Shown: positions 48,460 to 57,277 of the stretch, piece by piece
How positions within the stretch are numbered: the stretch's first letter is position 1
Layout: the number at the start of each line of letters is the position of its first letter
From: Bradyrhizobium embrapense
Lineage (GTDB): Bacteria > Pseudomonadota > Alphaproteobacteria > Rhizobiales > Xanthobacteraceae
Assembly: GCF_001189235.2 (NCBI RefSeq)
Contig: NZ_LFIP02000010.1
Location: forward strand, 204,599 to 268,598
Length of the DNA stretch: 64,000 nucleotides
Direction: 5' to 3'
Notes under the pieces: model-generated
Seen by the model: the letters and a program-made list of their open reading frames with translations, nothing else
Database searches by the model: none
What the model was told of the DNA's origin: nothing
Made by a program: the position numbers and the translations under genes

Positions 48460-49902
48460 ATGTCCGCCATAACGTCATTTCGGGCAGGACCGGGCATGCA
48501 CCAGATCGTTTCGACACGGGCGGAGACCTCCCGCCGCTGGTGGGTGCTCGCGATCGTGGTGTCGGCACAATTCATGTTCGGCGTGGATGCCTTCATCGTC
48601 AACGTCGCGATCCCGACCATTGCGACGGAGCTGCATGCGACGCCGGCGCAGCTCGAGGCCGTGATCGCGATCTATCTGATCGCTTACGCGACGCTGGTGG
48701 TCACCGGCGGCCGGCTCGGCGATATCTACGGCACAAGGAACGTGTTCGTTGCCGGCGTCGCGGGCTTCTCGTTGACCTCGCTGTGGTGCGGTCTGGCGCA
48801 GTCCGGACCCGAGTTGATCGTCGCGCGGCTCGCGCAGGGCGCGACGGCGGCGCTGATGGTGCCGCAGGTCTTGGCGACGCTGCATCTCTTGTTCTCCGAT
48901 GCCGCCCGCGCGCGGGCGTTCGGCATCTACGGCATCGTGCTGGGGCTCGCCGGCGCGGCCGGCTTCATGCTTGGCGGCGTGCTGGTGGCGCTCGATCTCG
49001 CCGGCCTCGGCTGGCGCGCGGTGTTCTTCGTCAACGTGCCGTTCGGCGTCATCATCATCGCTGCCGCGCTGAAGATCATGCCGACGGTGCCGCGCCGATC
49101 CGGCACGCGGCTCGATCTTCCCGGCGCCATCGTGCTGTTTGCGGGCCTGCTGTGCCTGATCGGGCCGCTGCTGTTCGGTCACGATCTCGACTGGACGGCA
49201 TGGGTCTGGCTGGTGATGGCGGTAGGTGTTGCGATCATTGCCGCCTTCGTGCGCTTCGAGCGCAGCGTCGCCCGCGGCGGCGGCATGCCGCTGATCGATC
49301 TGTCGCTGCTGTCCGATCGCGCCTTCATGCGCGGCCTGGTTGCGGTGTTTTTCTTCTTCTTCGCCAATCTGTCCTTCTACCTGGTCATGACCATGTTCAT
49401 GCAGAAGGGCTTGCGGATCGCGCCGCTGGAGGCCGGGCTGGTGTTCGTGCCGCTGGCGCTGACCTTCGTGATCGCCTCGCGCCACAGCGGCGTGCGCGCG
49501 AGGCATCGCGGCACGCTGGTGCTGATCGAGGGCTGCGCGCTGCAGATCGTCGGGCTCGCCGTGCTGGTCGCGACGGTTCAGGCGATCGCATCACCGTCGG
49601 CGCCGCTGCTCGCACTGGTGCTCGTCATCTTCGGCTACGGCCAGGGTCTGGTGATGGCGCCGCTGTCGAGCGCGGTGCTGTCGAGCGTGAAGCCTGCAAG
49701 TGCCGGTGCCGGCTCCGGCATGTACGGCACGACGACGCAGATAGGCAACGCGGCCGGCGTTGCCGCGATCGGCGCAGTGTTCTTCGCCGTCGAGACTGCG
49801 GCATCTGCGCGTCTGGCGCTGTTTGCGGCATGCGCATTGTTTGTGCTGTCGATCATTATTTCAGCCGCATTTCTGTCATGGATGCGACGTGCGCGCGCAT
49901 AG
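48460..49902 (+). CDS. MFS transporter, DHA2/EmrB-like drug exporter
   Basis: 480 residues. About fourteen membrane helices are predicted, as in the DHA2 group. Motifs: AQFMFGVDAFIVNVAIPTIA in helix 1 (D-x-x-I-V-N-V-A-x-P-x-I), TGGRLGDIYGTRNVFVAGVA in loop 2-3, and GIVLGLAGAAGFMLGGVLVA in helix 5 (motif C of antiporters). WRAVFFVNVPFGVIIIAAAL follows. These mark it as a proton-driven exporter. The start is unsure: ATG at 48460 or at 48496 (HQIVSTRAETSRRWWVL), neither with a strong ribosome site. Confidence 0.9.
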   Translation: MSAITSFRAGPGMHQIVSTRAETSRRWWVLAIVVSAQFMFGVDAFIVNVAIPTIATELHATPAQLEAVIAIYLIAYATLVVTGGRLGDIYGTRNVFVAGVAGFSLTSLWCGLAQSGPELIVARLAQGATAALMVPQVLATLHLLFSDAARARAFGIYGIVLGLAGAAGFMLGGVLVALDLAGLGWRAVFFVNVPFGVIIIAAALKIMPTVPRRSGTRLDLPGAIVLFAGLLCLIGPLLFGHDLDWTAWVWLVMAVGVAIIAAFVRFERSVARGGGMPLIDLSLLSDRAFMRGLVAVFFFFFANLSFYLVMTMFMQKGLRIAPLEAGLVFVPLALTFVIASRHSGVRARHRGTLVLIEGCALQIVGLAVLVATVQAIASPSAPLLALVLVIFGYGQGLVMAPLSSAVLSSVKPASAGAGSGMYGTTTQIGNAAGVAAIGAVFFAVETAASARLALFAACALFVLSIIISAAFLSWMRRARA

Positions 49903-50053
49903 ATCCGCGCGATCTGGCGCAGACTTTCGAAAAGTTGGTGCCCGAACAAGGTGCTAAGGCAACTATCTCGGCTAGCCCGTCGCGCGATCACGCGTTAATG
50001 CCGATTCTCACATTTCCGCAGGGAAAGACAGCGCACGGTCTTTTCATTTTGCA

Positions 50054-51286
50054 GTGCAGCAATTATCTGATCGGGTGACACAGAAGAGTGAATCACCTCA
50101 GGAGTTGCTGTTGTCCCTGGTCAACAACGTCGAATTCTTGCGTCATCTGCCAAAGATGAACGCGTTCAACGGTCTCAGTGCGCTTGCGCCGGCCGTGCCG
50201 ACGCCGCTCGTCGAGACGACCGAATTCGGCGTCAATCCCGGCGATCTGAAGATGTTCTCGTTCGTGCCCGCGCAACTGGCGCGGTCGCCTGCGCTCGTCG
50301 TGGTGCTGCATGGCTGCGGCCAGACGGCTGCGTCCTATGATCTCGGCGCCGGTTGGTCGACATTGGCGAAGCATTACGGCTTTGCGCTGCTGATGCCCGA
50401 GCAGCAGGCGATCAATAACGGCAACACTTGTTTCAACTGGTTCAATCCGCAGGACATCGCGCGCGGGCAGGGCGAAGCCTGTTCGATCCGGCAGATGATC
50501 GCGCAGATGGTCGGCGCGCATCAGATCGATCCGCGCCGCATCTATGTGACTGGACTGTCCGCCGGTGGCGCGATGGCCTCGGTCATGCTCGCGACCTATC
50601 CGGATGTGTTCGCGGCCGGCGCCATCATCGCCGGCCTGCCGTTCGGCGTCGCCACTGATCTGCGCGAGGCGCTCAATGCCATGATGCATGCGAGCGCACT
50701 GTCCGCGCCCGAGCTCGGTGGTCTGGTCCGCAACGCGTCCACGCATGACGGCGCATGGCCGAAGATCTCGGTGTGGCACGGCAGCGCCGACCGCACCGTG
50801 CATCCAGGCAATGCCGATGCGATCGTACGGCAGTGGCTCGACGTTCACGGCTTGCCGCTGACCGCAATGTCGAAGGCGCATGTCGACGGCCATCCCCGCG
50901 AGGTCTGGTGGAACGCCGACGGCGAAACGCTGGTCGAATCGTTCTCCATCACCGACATGGCGCATGGCACGCCGCTCGGGCTGGCCGACAATGACGAGCG
51001 CTATGGCGTGGAGGGAGCGTTCCTGATCGAGGCCGGGATTTCCTCGTCGTATCACATCGCGAGCTTCTTCGGCCTGACCGACAAGGTCCGTCAGCCGCAT
51101 ATCGCGCCGACCGGAGTCCCGCGCGAGCGCGCCGACACGATCTCGATGACAATCCCGGTGCCTGCCGAAGCGCCCGAGGTCGCATCCGGCCGCAAGAGCG
51201 ACCGGCCGCGCAAGCGACGGAGCAGGGCTGTCGACGTTGGCGGCGTCATCACGCGGGCGCTGACCGCCGCAGGCCTGATGAAGTAA
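50054..51286 (+). CDS. PHB-depolymerase-type esterase (LpqC family)
   Basis: 410 residues from a GTG at 50054; other starts are GTG 50075 and ATG 50156. Esterase core: PALVVVLHGCGQTAASYDLG (oxyanion HGCGQ), RIYVTGLSAGGAMASVMLAT with nucleophile Ser in G-L-S-A-G, KISVWHGSADRTVHPGNADA with the Asp, and ITDMAHGTPL with the His. This matches the esterase PHB depolymerase family (PF10503). No signal peptide is visible, though extracellular PHB depolymerases have one. The C-terminal ~35 residues are basic (SDRPRKRRSRAVDVGG) and could bind a polyanion or granule. It may act inside the cell on PHB or oligomers. Confidence 0.85.
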   Translation: MQQLSDRVTQKSESPQELLLSLVNNVEFLRHLPKMNAFNGLSALAPAVPTPLVETTEFGVNPGDLKMFSFVPAQLARSPALVVVLHGCGQTAASYDLGAGWSTLAKHYGFALLMPEQQAINNGNTCFNWFNPQDIARGQGEACSIRQMIAQMVGAHQIDPRRIYVTGLSAGGAMASVMLATYPDVFAAGAIIAGLPFGVATDLREALNAMMHASALSAPELGGLVRNASTHDGAWPKISVWHGSADRTVHPGNADAIVRQWLDVHGLPLTAMSKAHVDGHPREVWWNADGETLVESFSITDMAHGTPLGLADNDERYGVEGAFLIEAGISSSYHIASFFGLTDKVRQPHIAPTGVPRERADTISMTIPVPAEAPEVASGRKSDRPRKRRSRAVDVGGVITRALTAAGLMK

Positions 51287-51955
51287 CTACATCTCGCCGG
51301 TCAGGAACGGGTTCGTCATCCGCTCCTGGCCGATGCTTGATCCGGCGCCGTGGCCGCAGATGAAGCCGACGTCGTCGCCGAGCGGCAGCAGCTTCTCCTT
51401 GATCGACTTGATCAGTTCCGGATGGCTGCCGCCGGGCAGGTCGGTGCGCCCGACCGAGCCGGCGAACAGCACGTCGCCGACATGGGCGAAGCGCAGCTCC
51501 TTGTTGAAGAACACCACGCTGCCCGGTGAGTGGCCGGGGCAGTGCAGGATATCGAAGGTGAGGTCGCCGATCGAGACCTGATCGCCCTCGTCGAGCCAGC
51601 GATCCGGTCCAAAATTGCGCACCCCGGTCATGCCGAAGCGCTCGCCGCTCGAGACCACGTTATCGAGCAGGTATTTGTCCGCGATATGCGGGCCCTCGAT
51701 CTTGACCTGTAGCGCATCGCGCAGTTCGGCGGCGCCGCCGACATGGTCGATATGGCCGTGGGTCAGCCAGATCTTCTCGACTGTCACGCCGGTCTGCTTG
51801 ATCGCGGCCTGGATCTTCGCGACGTCCCCGCCGGGGTCGATCACCACGGCCTTCTTGGTCGGCTCGTCCCAGATGATGGTGCAGTTCTGCTCGAACAGCG
51901 TCACCGGCACGATGATCGCGCCGGCCTTTGGTTTGGTGTCGGTTGTCTCGTTCAT
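51287..51955 (-). CDS. MBL-fold metallo-hydrolase (glyoxalase II-like)
   Basis: 222 residues. The metal motif is IWLTHGHIDHVGGAAELRDA (H-x-H-x-D-H). Other ligands: DILHCPGHSPGSVVFFNKEL (His) and FAHVGDVLFAGSVGRTDLPG (Asp), then VGFICGHGAGSSIGQERMTN (His). LFEQNCTIIWDEPTKKAVVI with DPGGD opens the domain. The pattern matches YcbL-type glyoxalase II proteins of the alpha-proteobacteria. It probably hydrolyses S-D-lactoylglutathione or another thioester. Its stop is base-adjacent to the stop of the convergent esterase. Confidence 0.92.
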   Translation of the reverse strand: MNETTDTKPKAGAIIVPVTLFEQNCTIIWDEPTKKAVVIDPGGDVAKIQAAIKQTGVTVEKIWLTHGHIDHVGGAAELRDALQVKIEGPHIADKYLLDNVVSSGERFGMTGVRNFGPDRWLDEGDQVSIGDLTFDILHCPGHSPGSVVFFNKELRFAHVGDVLFAGSVGRTDLPGGSHPELIKSIKEKLLPLGDDVGFICGHGAGSSIGQERMTNPFLTGEM

Positions 51956-52129
51956 GGGGGCACCATAGGCTACCGGGAAATGCCGTCAACACAAACGCCA
52001 AATGCGCTTGCCCCGGCGTGTGATCCCAAAACGGACCGTGATAAGGTCACCTCCAGCCGAACAGGTTCGTGAGCAGGCTGGCATGCAGTTGCTCTCGATC
52101 CCGATTAAGTCCTCGCAGTCCGGAACTTC

Positions 52130-52942
52130 ATGACCCAGGCCCCTAATTCACCGCTCGGCGGACCCCGGACCACCGCCCGCGCCTTCTTCGTCGCGGACCG
52201 CATCAACACGTCCGGCCTCGAACGCGGCGACGTGCTGGCCACGACGCCGTTGGCGTTTCGCGTCAATGACAACGGTGTGGCGATCCTGTTCCGCTATGGC
52301 GTCGTGGTCCTGATCGGCCTCAATGCGCTGGAGGAAGATGAATTCCTGCGCAGCCTGCAGTCGCGCATGACCGGTCTGTTCACGCGGCGCGAGGAGGAGA
52401 TCGCAATCATCGAGCTCGCCGCCGAGAAGGAAGACCAGATTCCGCCGGGCGGTCCGATCTATCTGCAAAGCCTGTCGCCGGAGCGGCTGATCCTGGTCGG
52501 CGAAGCGCTGGCCAAGAGCGTAGTGCTGGCGCGGCATGAGCGTGAGGTCCGGGCGGTGTTCGACACCACCGAGCCGTTGGCGCGCGAGCTCGCCAAGGGC
52601 GGCCAGGTCCGTGGCGGCCGCGTTGCGATCCTCAAGCACATCGGCAATGCGCTGTTGGTGCGGCATCGTGTGGCCGGCCCGGTCGAGGTGTCGGAGAAGC
52701 CCGACATCCTCTGGGACAAGCCGCACCTCGAACGCCTCTATGCCCGGCTCGAGGACGAGTACGAGTTGAAAGAGCGTGCGGAATCGCTGAACCGCAAGCT
52801 AGCAGTCGTCGCCGAGACCGCGCAGGTGCTGACCGACATCATCGACACCAGCCGCTCGCTGCGGCTCGAGCTGATCATTGTCTTCCTGATCCTGTTCGAG
52901 GTGCTGATCACCATTTATCAGCTGGCGGTGGCCCGGCATTAG
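52130..52942 (+). CDS. DUF155 / RMD1-Sif family protein with C-terminal membrane anchor
   Basis: 270 residues. ARAFFVADRINTSGLERGDV is followed by VAILFRYGVVVLIGLNALEE and DEFLRSLQSRMTGLFTRREE, the DUF155 pattern of yeast RMD1 and mitochondrial RMND1. VGEALAKSVVLARHEREVRA, FDTTEPLARELAKGGQVRGG and PHLERLYARLEDEYELKERA (helical, coiled coil ~195-245) are also typical. One C-terminal membrane helix (ELIIVFLILFEVLITIYQLA) ends the protein. Mitochondrial homologues support translation; the bacterial role is unknown. It stands alone. Confidence 0.88.
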   Translation: MTQAPNSPLGGPRTTARAFFVADRINTSGLERGDVLATTPLAFRVNDNGVAILFRYGVVVLIGLNALEEDEFLRSLQSRMTGLFTRREEEIAIIELAAEKEDQIPPGGPIYLQSLSPERLILVGEALAKSVVLARHEREVRAVFDTTEPLARELAKGGQVRGGRVAILKHIGNALLVRHRVAGPVEVSEKPDILWDKPHLERLYARLEDEYELKERAESLNRKLAVVAETAQVLTDIIDTSRSLRLELIIVFLILFEVLITIYQLAVARH

Positions 52943-52950
52943 GCTTGCTC

Positions 52951-53046
52951 GTAGCCCGGATGGAGCGAAGCGAAATCCGGGAATCTCGCCAGTTGTGCCA
53001 GTGGTCCCCGGATTGCGCTTCGCTCGATCCGGGCTCCGCGCTACGC
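52951..53046. repeat. TAGCCCGGAT palindromic repeat pair
   Basis: GTAGCCCGGATGGAGCGAAG with CGAAATCCGGG at 52951-52981 and its inverted form CCCCGGATTGCGCTTCGC with TCGATCCGGGCT at 53017-53035 form a long imperfect hairpin. A related unit lies at 63670-63703 (TAGCCCGGATGCAGCGTAAG). It separates the DUF155 gene from the GH13 gene. Confidence 0.65.
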
Positions 53047-53132
53047 CGCCATCTTTCCGTCCTGAATTATGCGTCATCCCTGAACTTGCGGACAACCCCG
53101 GGGACACGGGGGCGACGAGCGAGGGGGAATGG

Positions 53133-54740
53133 ATGGACCAGGACGACAGGGACTGGTGGCGGCGCGGCATCTTCTATCAGGTCTATCCGCGCTCGTTCGG
53201 GGATAGCGACGGCGATGGCGTCGGCGATATCAGGGGGATCATCGCGCGGCTGCCTTATCTGAGGCGACTTGGCGTCGACGCGGTCTGGCTGTCGCCGATC
53301 TTCACCTCGCCGATGGCCGATTTCGGTTACGACATCTCCGACTACACCGGCATCGATCCGCTGTTCGGGACGATGGAGGATTTCGACGCGCTGGTCGCGG
53401 CCGCGCACGATTCCGGCCTCAAGCTGATCCTCGATCTGGTGCCGAACCATACATCGGATCAGCATCCTTGGTTCATCGAGGCGAAGAGCTCGCGCGATAA
53501 CCCGAAGCGCGACTGGTACATCTGGCGCGATCCGGCGCCGGATGGCGGTCCACCCAACAACTGGCTGTCGGAGTTCGGCGGCAGCGCCTGGACGTATGAC
53601 GAGGCCTCCGGCCAATACTACTATCACGCCTTCCTCGCGCAGCAGCCCGATCTCAACTGGCGCAATCGCGAGGTCAGGGACGCGATCTACGATGTGATGC
53701 GATTCTGGCTGCGCAAGGGCGTCGACGGCTTTCGCGTCGACGTGATCTGGCACCTGATCAAGGATGCCGAATTCCGCGACAATCCGCCGAACCCGCATTA
53801 TCGCGAGGGCCGGCCACCGCACGAGAAGGTGCTGACGCAATATTCGACCGATCAGCTCGAAGTGCACGCCGTGATCACCGAGATGCGCCGCGTCACCGAG
53901 GAGTTCGACAACCGCGTGCTGATCGGCGAAATCTACCTGCCGCTGCACCGGCTGGTCGCCTATTACGGCAATGATCTGCGCGGCGCGCAGATGCCGTTCA
54001 ATTTCGCGCTGCTGTCGACCTTGTGGAGTGCGCGCGCGGTCGAGCAGATCATCGCCGACTATGAGAAGGCGCTGCCGCCGGGGGCGTGGCCGAACTGGGT
54101 GCTCGGCAATCACGACCGGCCGCGGGTGGCGAGCCGGGTCGGACCTGCGCAGGCGCCGGTCGCGGCGATGCTGCTGCTGACGCTGCGCGGCACCCCGACG
54201 CTGTATTACGGCGACGAGATCGGCATGCGTCAGCTTGCGATCGCGCCGCACGAGGTGCGCGATCCCTTCGAGAAGAACGTGCCTGGCATTGGCGTCGGCC
54301 GCGACGGCTGCCGCACCCCGATGCAATGGAGCGCCGAGCGCTATGCCGGTTTCTCGACCGCGCGGCCGTGGCTGCCGCTGGCGCAGGATTTCGCCCGCGA
54401 CAATGTCGCGAGCCTCGAGGCGGACCGGGCGTCGATCCTCAATTTCTACAAGGCGCTGATCGCGCTGCGGCGAAAGCTGCCGCAGCTCGTCCATGGCAGC
54501 TACGAGCCGGCAGCGGCGCATGGCGATGTCCTGCTCTACCGGCGGCGCAGCGCCGAGGGCGTCGTCGTAATTGCGCTGAATTTCGGCGCGGCGCCCGCGT
54601 CGGTCTCCTCCAGCGCCATCGGCTTCAGCAACGAGGTGCTGCTCTCGACCTTCATGGACCGGCAGGGCGAGAAGATCGAAGGCGTGCTCGACCTGCGCGG
54701 CAATGAGGGCGTGATCCTCGGCCCGCACCAGGATGATTAG
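53133..54740 (+). CDS. GH13 alpha-glucosidase (oligo-1,6-glucosidase-like)
   Basis: 535 residues from the ATG at 53133 with GAGGGGG upstream. GH13 conserved regions are in order: GIFYQVYPRSFGDSDGDGVG, DAVWLSPIFTSPMADFGYDI, LILDLVPNHTSDQHPWFIEA, GFRVDVIWHL (nucleophile Asp), RVLIGEIYLP (acid Glu), WVLGNHDRPRVASRVG (transition-state Asp), and TLYYGDEIGM. It is the exo-acting oligosaccharide type that hydrolyses maltose or isomaltose ends. Activity is probably cytoplasmic; no signal peptide is seen. Its stop overlaps the convergent TreS-like gene. Confidence 0.93.
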   Translation: MDQDDRDWWRRGIFYQVYPRSFGDSDGDGVGDIRGIIARLPYLRRLGVDAVWLSPIFTSPMADFGYDISDYTGIDPLFGTMEDFDALVAAAHDSGLKLILDLVPNHTSDQHPWFIEAKSSRDNPKRDWYIWRDPAPDGGPPNNWLSEFGGSAWTYDEASGQYYYHAFLAQQPDLNWRNREVRDAIYDVMRFWLRKGVDGFRVDVIWHLIKDAEFRDNPPNPHYREGRPPHEKVLTQYSTDQLEVHAVITEMRRVTEEFDNRVLIGEIYLPLHRLVAYYGNDLRGAQMPFNFALLSTLWSARAVEQIIADYEKALPPGAWPNWVLGNHDRPRVASRVGPAQAPVAAMLLLTLRGTPTLYYGDEIGMRQLAIAPHEVRDPFEKNVPGIGVGRDGCRTPMQWSAERYAGFSTARPWLPLAQDFARDNVASLEADRASILNFYKALIALRRKLPQLVHGSYEPAAAHGDVLLYRRRSAEGVVVIALNFGAAPASVSSSAIGFSNEVLLSTFMDRQGEKIEGVLDLRGNEGVILGPHQDD

Positions 54741-56425
54741 CGGGATGTGCGGGGCGTCTTGGTATCGATATCGCTGCGCTTGAGCAGGTAGTCGAGCCCG
54801 CCGACCCGGTACCAGCGATAGCCGTAGGCCTCGATCAGAAGCTTGTGACGGCCATCGCCGCCGCGGCTGTGATCCTCGGTCAGCAGGTTGACCAGGAGAT
54901 TACCGGCGTCGTCGGGTAGCCCAACGTCGAAAGAAATCTCGAGCGGCTTCTCCGCGAAATTGTGCACGAACAGCACCGAGTTGTTGCGCCAGTCGTAACG
55001 AATGACCAGAACGGCAGGATTTCGGGTGCTGATAACCTTGAAGTCCCCCCAGCCGATCTCGGGGACTTCCTTGCGCATGCGAATGATGCGTTCGGTCCAG
55101 TTCAGCATCGAATTCGGGTCGCGTCGCTGCTTGGCGGCGTTGACGTGTTCATAGCCATACGGACCTTGGTCGATCACGGGCACACATGGCCGATCGCTCT
55201 CGGTAAAGCCGCCATGCGGCTCGGTCGACCATTGCATCGGCGTGCGCGCGCAAGTGCGCTCGGGCAAATCGAGATTGTCACCCATGCCGAGTTCATCGCC
55301 GTAGCGGATCACGGGCGTGCCGGGCAGCGTGCACATCAGACTGTAGGCGAGCTCCAGGCGCCGCCGGTCGCCGCCCAGCATGGGCGCGAGGCGTCGACGA
55401 ATGCCGCGGTCATAGAGCTGCATGCTCTTCTCGGGACCGAACGCCTTGAACACTGTCTCGCGCTGCGCCTTGGTCAGGCGGCCGAGGTCGAGCTCGTCGT
55501 GGTTGCGCAGGAACAGGCCCCATTGCGCCGTTGGAGGCCGTGGCTTGGTCGCCGTCAATGCCTTCGCCAGCGGCTTCGTATCGGCCGATGCCAGCGCGTA
55601 GAACAGATGCTGATTGACGTGGAAATTGAACATCATCTGCATGCGGTCGCCGTCGCGCCCGAAATACTCCATGTCGGTCTCGGGCAGTACATTGGCCTCG
55701 GCGAGGATGATCGCGTTGCCCTGGCGCCATTGCAGGAATTCGCGGAACGATCGCAGCATGTCGTATTGCTCGACCGGCTTGCGGACCGATGCGCCCTTGG
55801 TCGCGATCACGAAGGGCACGGCGTCCATGCGGAAGCCGGAGACGCCGAGCTGAATCCAGAACCCCATGATCTTGAGGATCTCGGCCTGCACGTGCGGATT
55901 CGATGTGTTGAGGTCCGGCTGGAAATCGTAGAAGCGATGGAAATACCAGGCGCCTGCCTGCTTGTCGCGCGTCCAGGTCGATTTCTGAACGCCGGGAAAC
56001 ACCATGCCCGTGTTGGCGTTGGCCGGCTTCTTGTCCGACCAGACGTACCAGTTGCGAAAGGGCGAGTCCTTTGAGCTCCGTGCGGATTTGAACCAGGCGT
56101 GCTGATCCGAGGTGTGATTGACGACGAGGTCGATGATCACGCGGATGCCGCGTTGCTGGCAGCCATGGGTGAACTCGACGAAATCGCCCAGCGTGCCGTA
56201 GCGCGGATCGACGCCGTAATAGTCCGAGATGTCGTAGCCGCCGTCCCTGTTGGGCGAAGTCTGAAATGGCATCAGCCAGATCGTGGTGATGCCCAGCCCA
56301 TCCAGATAATCCAGACGCCGCAGCAGGCCGCTGAAATCGCCAATGCCATCGCCATTGGCATCCATATAGGTGCCTACAGACAGGCAGTAGATCACGCCAT
56401 TCTTGTACCAGAGGTCGTCGATCAC
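54737..56425 (-). CDS. GH13 enzyme, trehalose synthase-like
   Basis: 562 residues from a GTG at 56425 with GGAGAGGA 9 bases upstream. GH13 regions: LWYKNGVIYCLSVGTYMDAN with GDGIGDF, TTIWLMPFQTSPNRDGGYDI, VIIDLVVNHTSDQHAWF, GFRMDAVPFV (nucleophile), AIILAEANVLPETDMEYFG (acid), and WGLFLRNHDELDLGRLTKAQ (Asp with D-E-L), a match to trehalose synthase. It ends with a C-terminal beta domain (LFVHNFAEKPLEISFDV). TreS interconverts maltose and trehalose. No maltokinase domain is fused and no glgE or treZ lies nearby. The wider frame back to 56650 is not supported. Confidence 0.88.
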   Translation of the reverse strand: MIDDLWYKNGVIYCLSVGTYMDANGDGIGDFSGLLRRLDYLDGLGITTIWLMPFQTSPNRDGGYDISDYYGVDPRYGTLGDFVEFTHGCQQRGIRVIIDLVVNHTSDQHAWFKSARSSKDSPFRNWYVWSDKKPANANTGMVFPGVQKSTWTRDKQAGAWYFHRFYDFQPDLNTSNPHVQAEILKIMGFWIQLGVSGFRMDAVPFVIATKGASVRKPVEQYDMLRSFREFLQWRQGNAIILAEANVLPETDMEYFGRDGDRMQMMFNFHVNQHLFYALASADTKPLAKALTATKPRPPTAQWGLFLRNHDELDLGRLTKAQRETVFKAFGPEKSMQLYDRGIRRRLAPMLGGDRRRLELAYSLMCTLPGTPVIRYGDELGMGDNLDLPERTCARTPMQWSTEPHGGFTESDRPCVPVIDQGPYGYEHVNAAKQRRDPNSMLNWTERIIRMRKEVPEIGWGDFKVISTRNPAVLVIRYDWRNNSVLFVHNFAEKPLEISFDVGLPDDAGNLLVNLLTEDHSRGGDGRHKLLIEAYGYRWYRVGGLDYLLKRSDIDTKTPRTSR

Positions 56426-56519
56426 GAGGCTATCCTCTCCGGTCCGCCGTGGCGGTTCGGAGATAAGCGGCGAGGCGGCAACGGGTTCCTGCCCGAAGTG
56501 TCGTCCCGCAAGGTGCAGG

Positions 56520-56545
56520 CCGACACCATGAGCCGACACCATGAG
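56520..56545. repeat. 13-bp tandem duplication
   Basis: CCGACACCATGAG occurs twice in direct succession upstream of the TreS-like gene. It lies in an otherwise non-coding gap (56426-56679) that also holds a fragment of the 69-bp repeat at 56637-56655. Confidence 0.6.
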
Positions 56546-56679
56546 CCGTGCAGCGTATCCTCGACCAGCGGTCGAACGATGATGCCTTCGGCGCGCTCCT
56601 GCGGTGGTCGGCGACGTATTTGTCGCGCCGGCTCCACTTTTCCGGATCATGCTCGCGCGGAATCGGCTAATCTCGTCGA

Positions 56680-57162
56680 ATGGAGTTATCGGCCCGCCAG
56701 ATCGCGCTCGTGCCCGCGCCCGACCGACGCCAGTCGGAGACCGCGCTTGCGATCGCGCGCGGCACCGCGCGGCTTTTGAGATCGCTGGGTTTTTCCTGCA
56801 TCAGCGAATTGCCTCTGCCGTCCGGCCGCCGCGCCGATCTGGTCGCGCTCAACGAACGCGGCGAGATCTGGATCGTCGAGATCAAGTCATCGCTCGAGGA
56901 TCTGCGCGCCGACCAGAAATGGCAGGACTACCGGATGCATTGCGACCGGCTGTTCTTCGCATTCACGCAGGATCTGCCATGCGAGATCTTCCCCGCCGAC
57001 ACCGGCCTGATCATCGCCGACGCCTACGGGGCGCATCTGCATTGCGAGGCGCCGGAGCATCGCCTGCCTGCGGCCACCCGCAAGGCGATGACGGTGCGGT
57101 TTGCGATGGCGGCGGCGCAGCGGATCAATCGCCTGGTCGATCCGCAGGGGCACGAATTTTAG
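56680..57162 (+). CDS. mmcB: MmcB family DNA repair protein
   Basis: 160 residues. The family pattern is clear: RRQSETALAIARGTARLLRS, LGFSCISELPLPSGRRADLV, ALNERGEIWIVEIKSSLEDL, RADQKWQDYRMHCDRLFFAF, then GLIIADAYGAHLHCEAPEHR. The E-(x)n-R-R-A-D-L and E-I-K-S pattern is the PD-(D/E)xK nuclease fold. In Caulobacter mmcB belongs to the SOS-associated damage genes. A possible recognition site for LexA (GTTC-N7-GTTC) is not seen upstream. It lies between the TreS-like gene and regR. Confidence 0.9.
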   Translation: MELSARQIALVPAPDRRQSETALAIARGTARLLRSLGFSCISELPLPSGRRADLVALNERGEIWIVEIKSSLEDLRADQKWQDYRMHCDRLFFAFTQDLPCEIFPADTGLIIADAYGAHLHCEAPEHRLPAATRKAMTVRFAMAAAQRINRLVDPQGHEF

Positions 57163-57174
57163 AAGCGCGGTTCC

Positions 57175-57223
57175 GTAGGATGGCTGGAGCGAAGCGGTCT
57201 CGCTCCGCTTCCACCCATCCTGC
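57175..57223. repeat. GGATGG/CCATCC palindromic repeat
   Basis: GTAGGATGGCTGGAGCGAAG faces GCTCCGCTTCCACCCATCCTG around GCGGTCTC, a long imperfect hairpin between the convergent mmcB and regR genes. It shares the GGAGCGAAGCG word with other dispersed repeats here. Confidence 0.6.
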
Positions 57224-57224
57224 A

Positions 57225-57255
57225 AAAGCAAATGGCCGGGCAGTAACCCGGCCAT
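57225..57255 (-). terminator. Probable terminator of regR
   Basis: A perfect 9-bp stem ATGGCCGGG (57232-57240) and CCCGGCCAT (57247-57255) with a 6-base loop. On the minus strand it is followed by TTGCTTTTGC. It is 23 bases past the regR stop. Confidence 0.65.
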
Positions 57256-57277
57256 CGCAAAACAATATCAATGCCGC

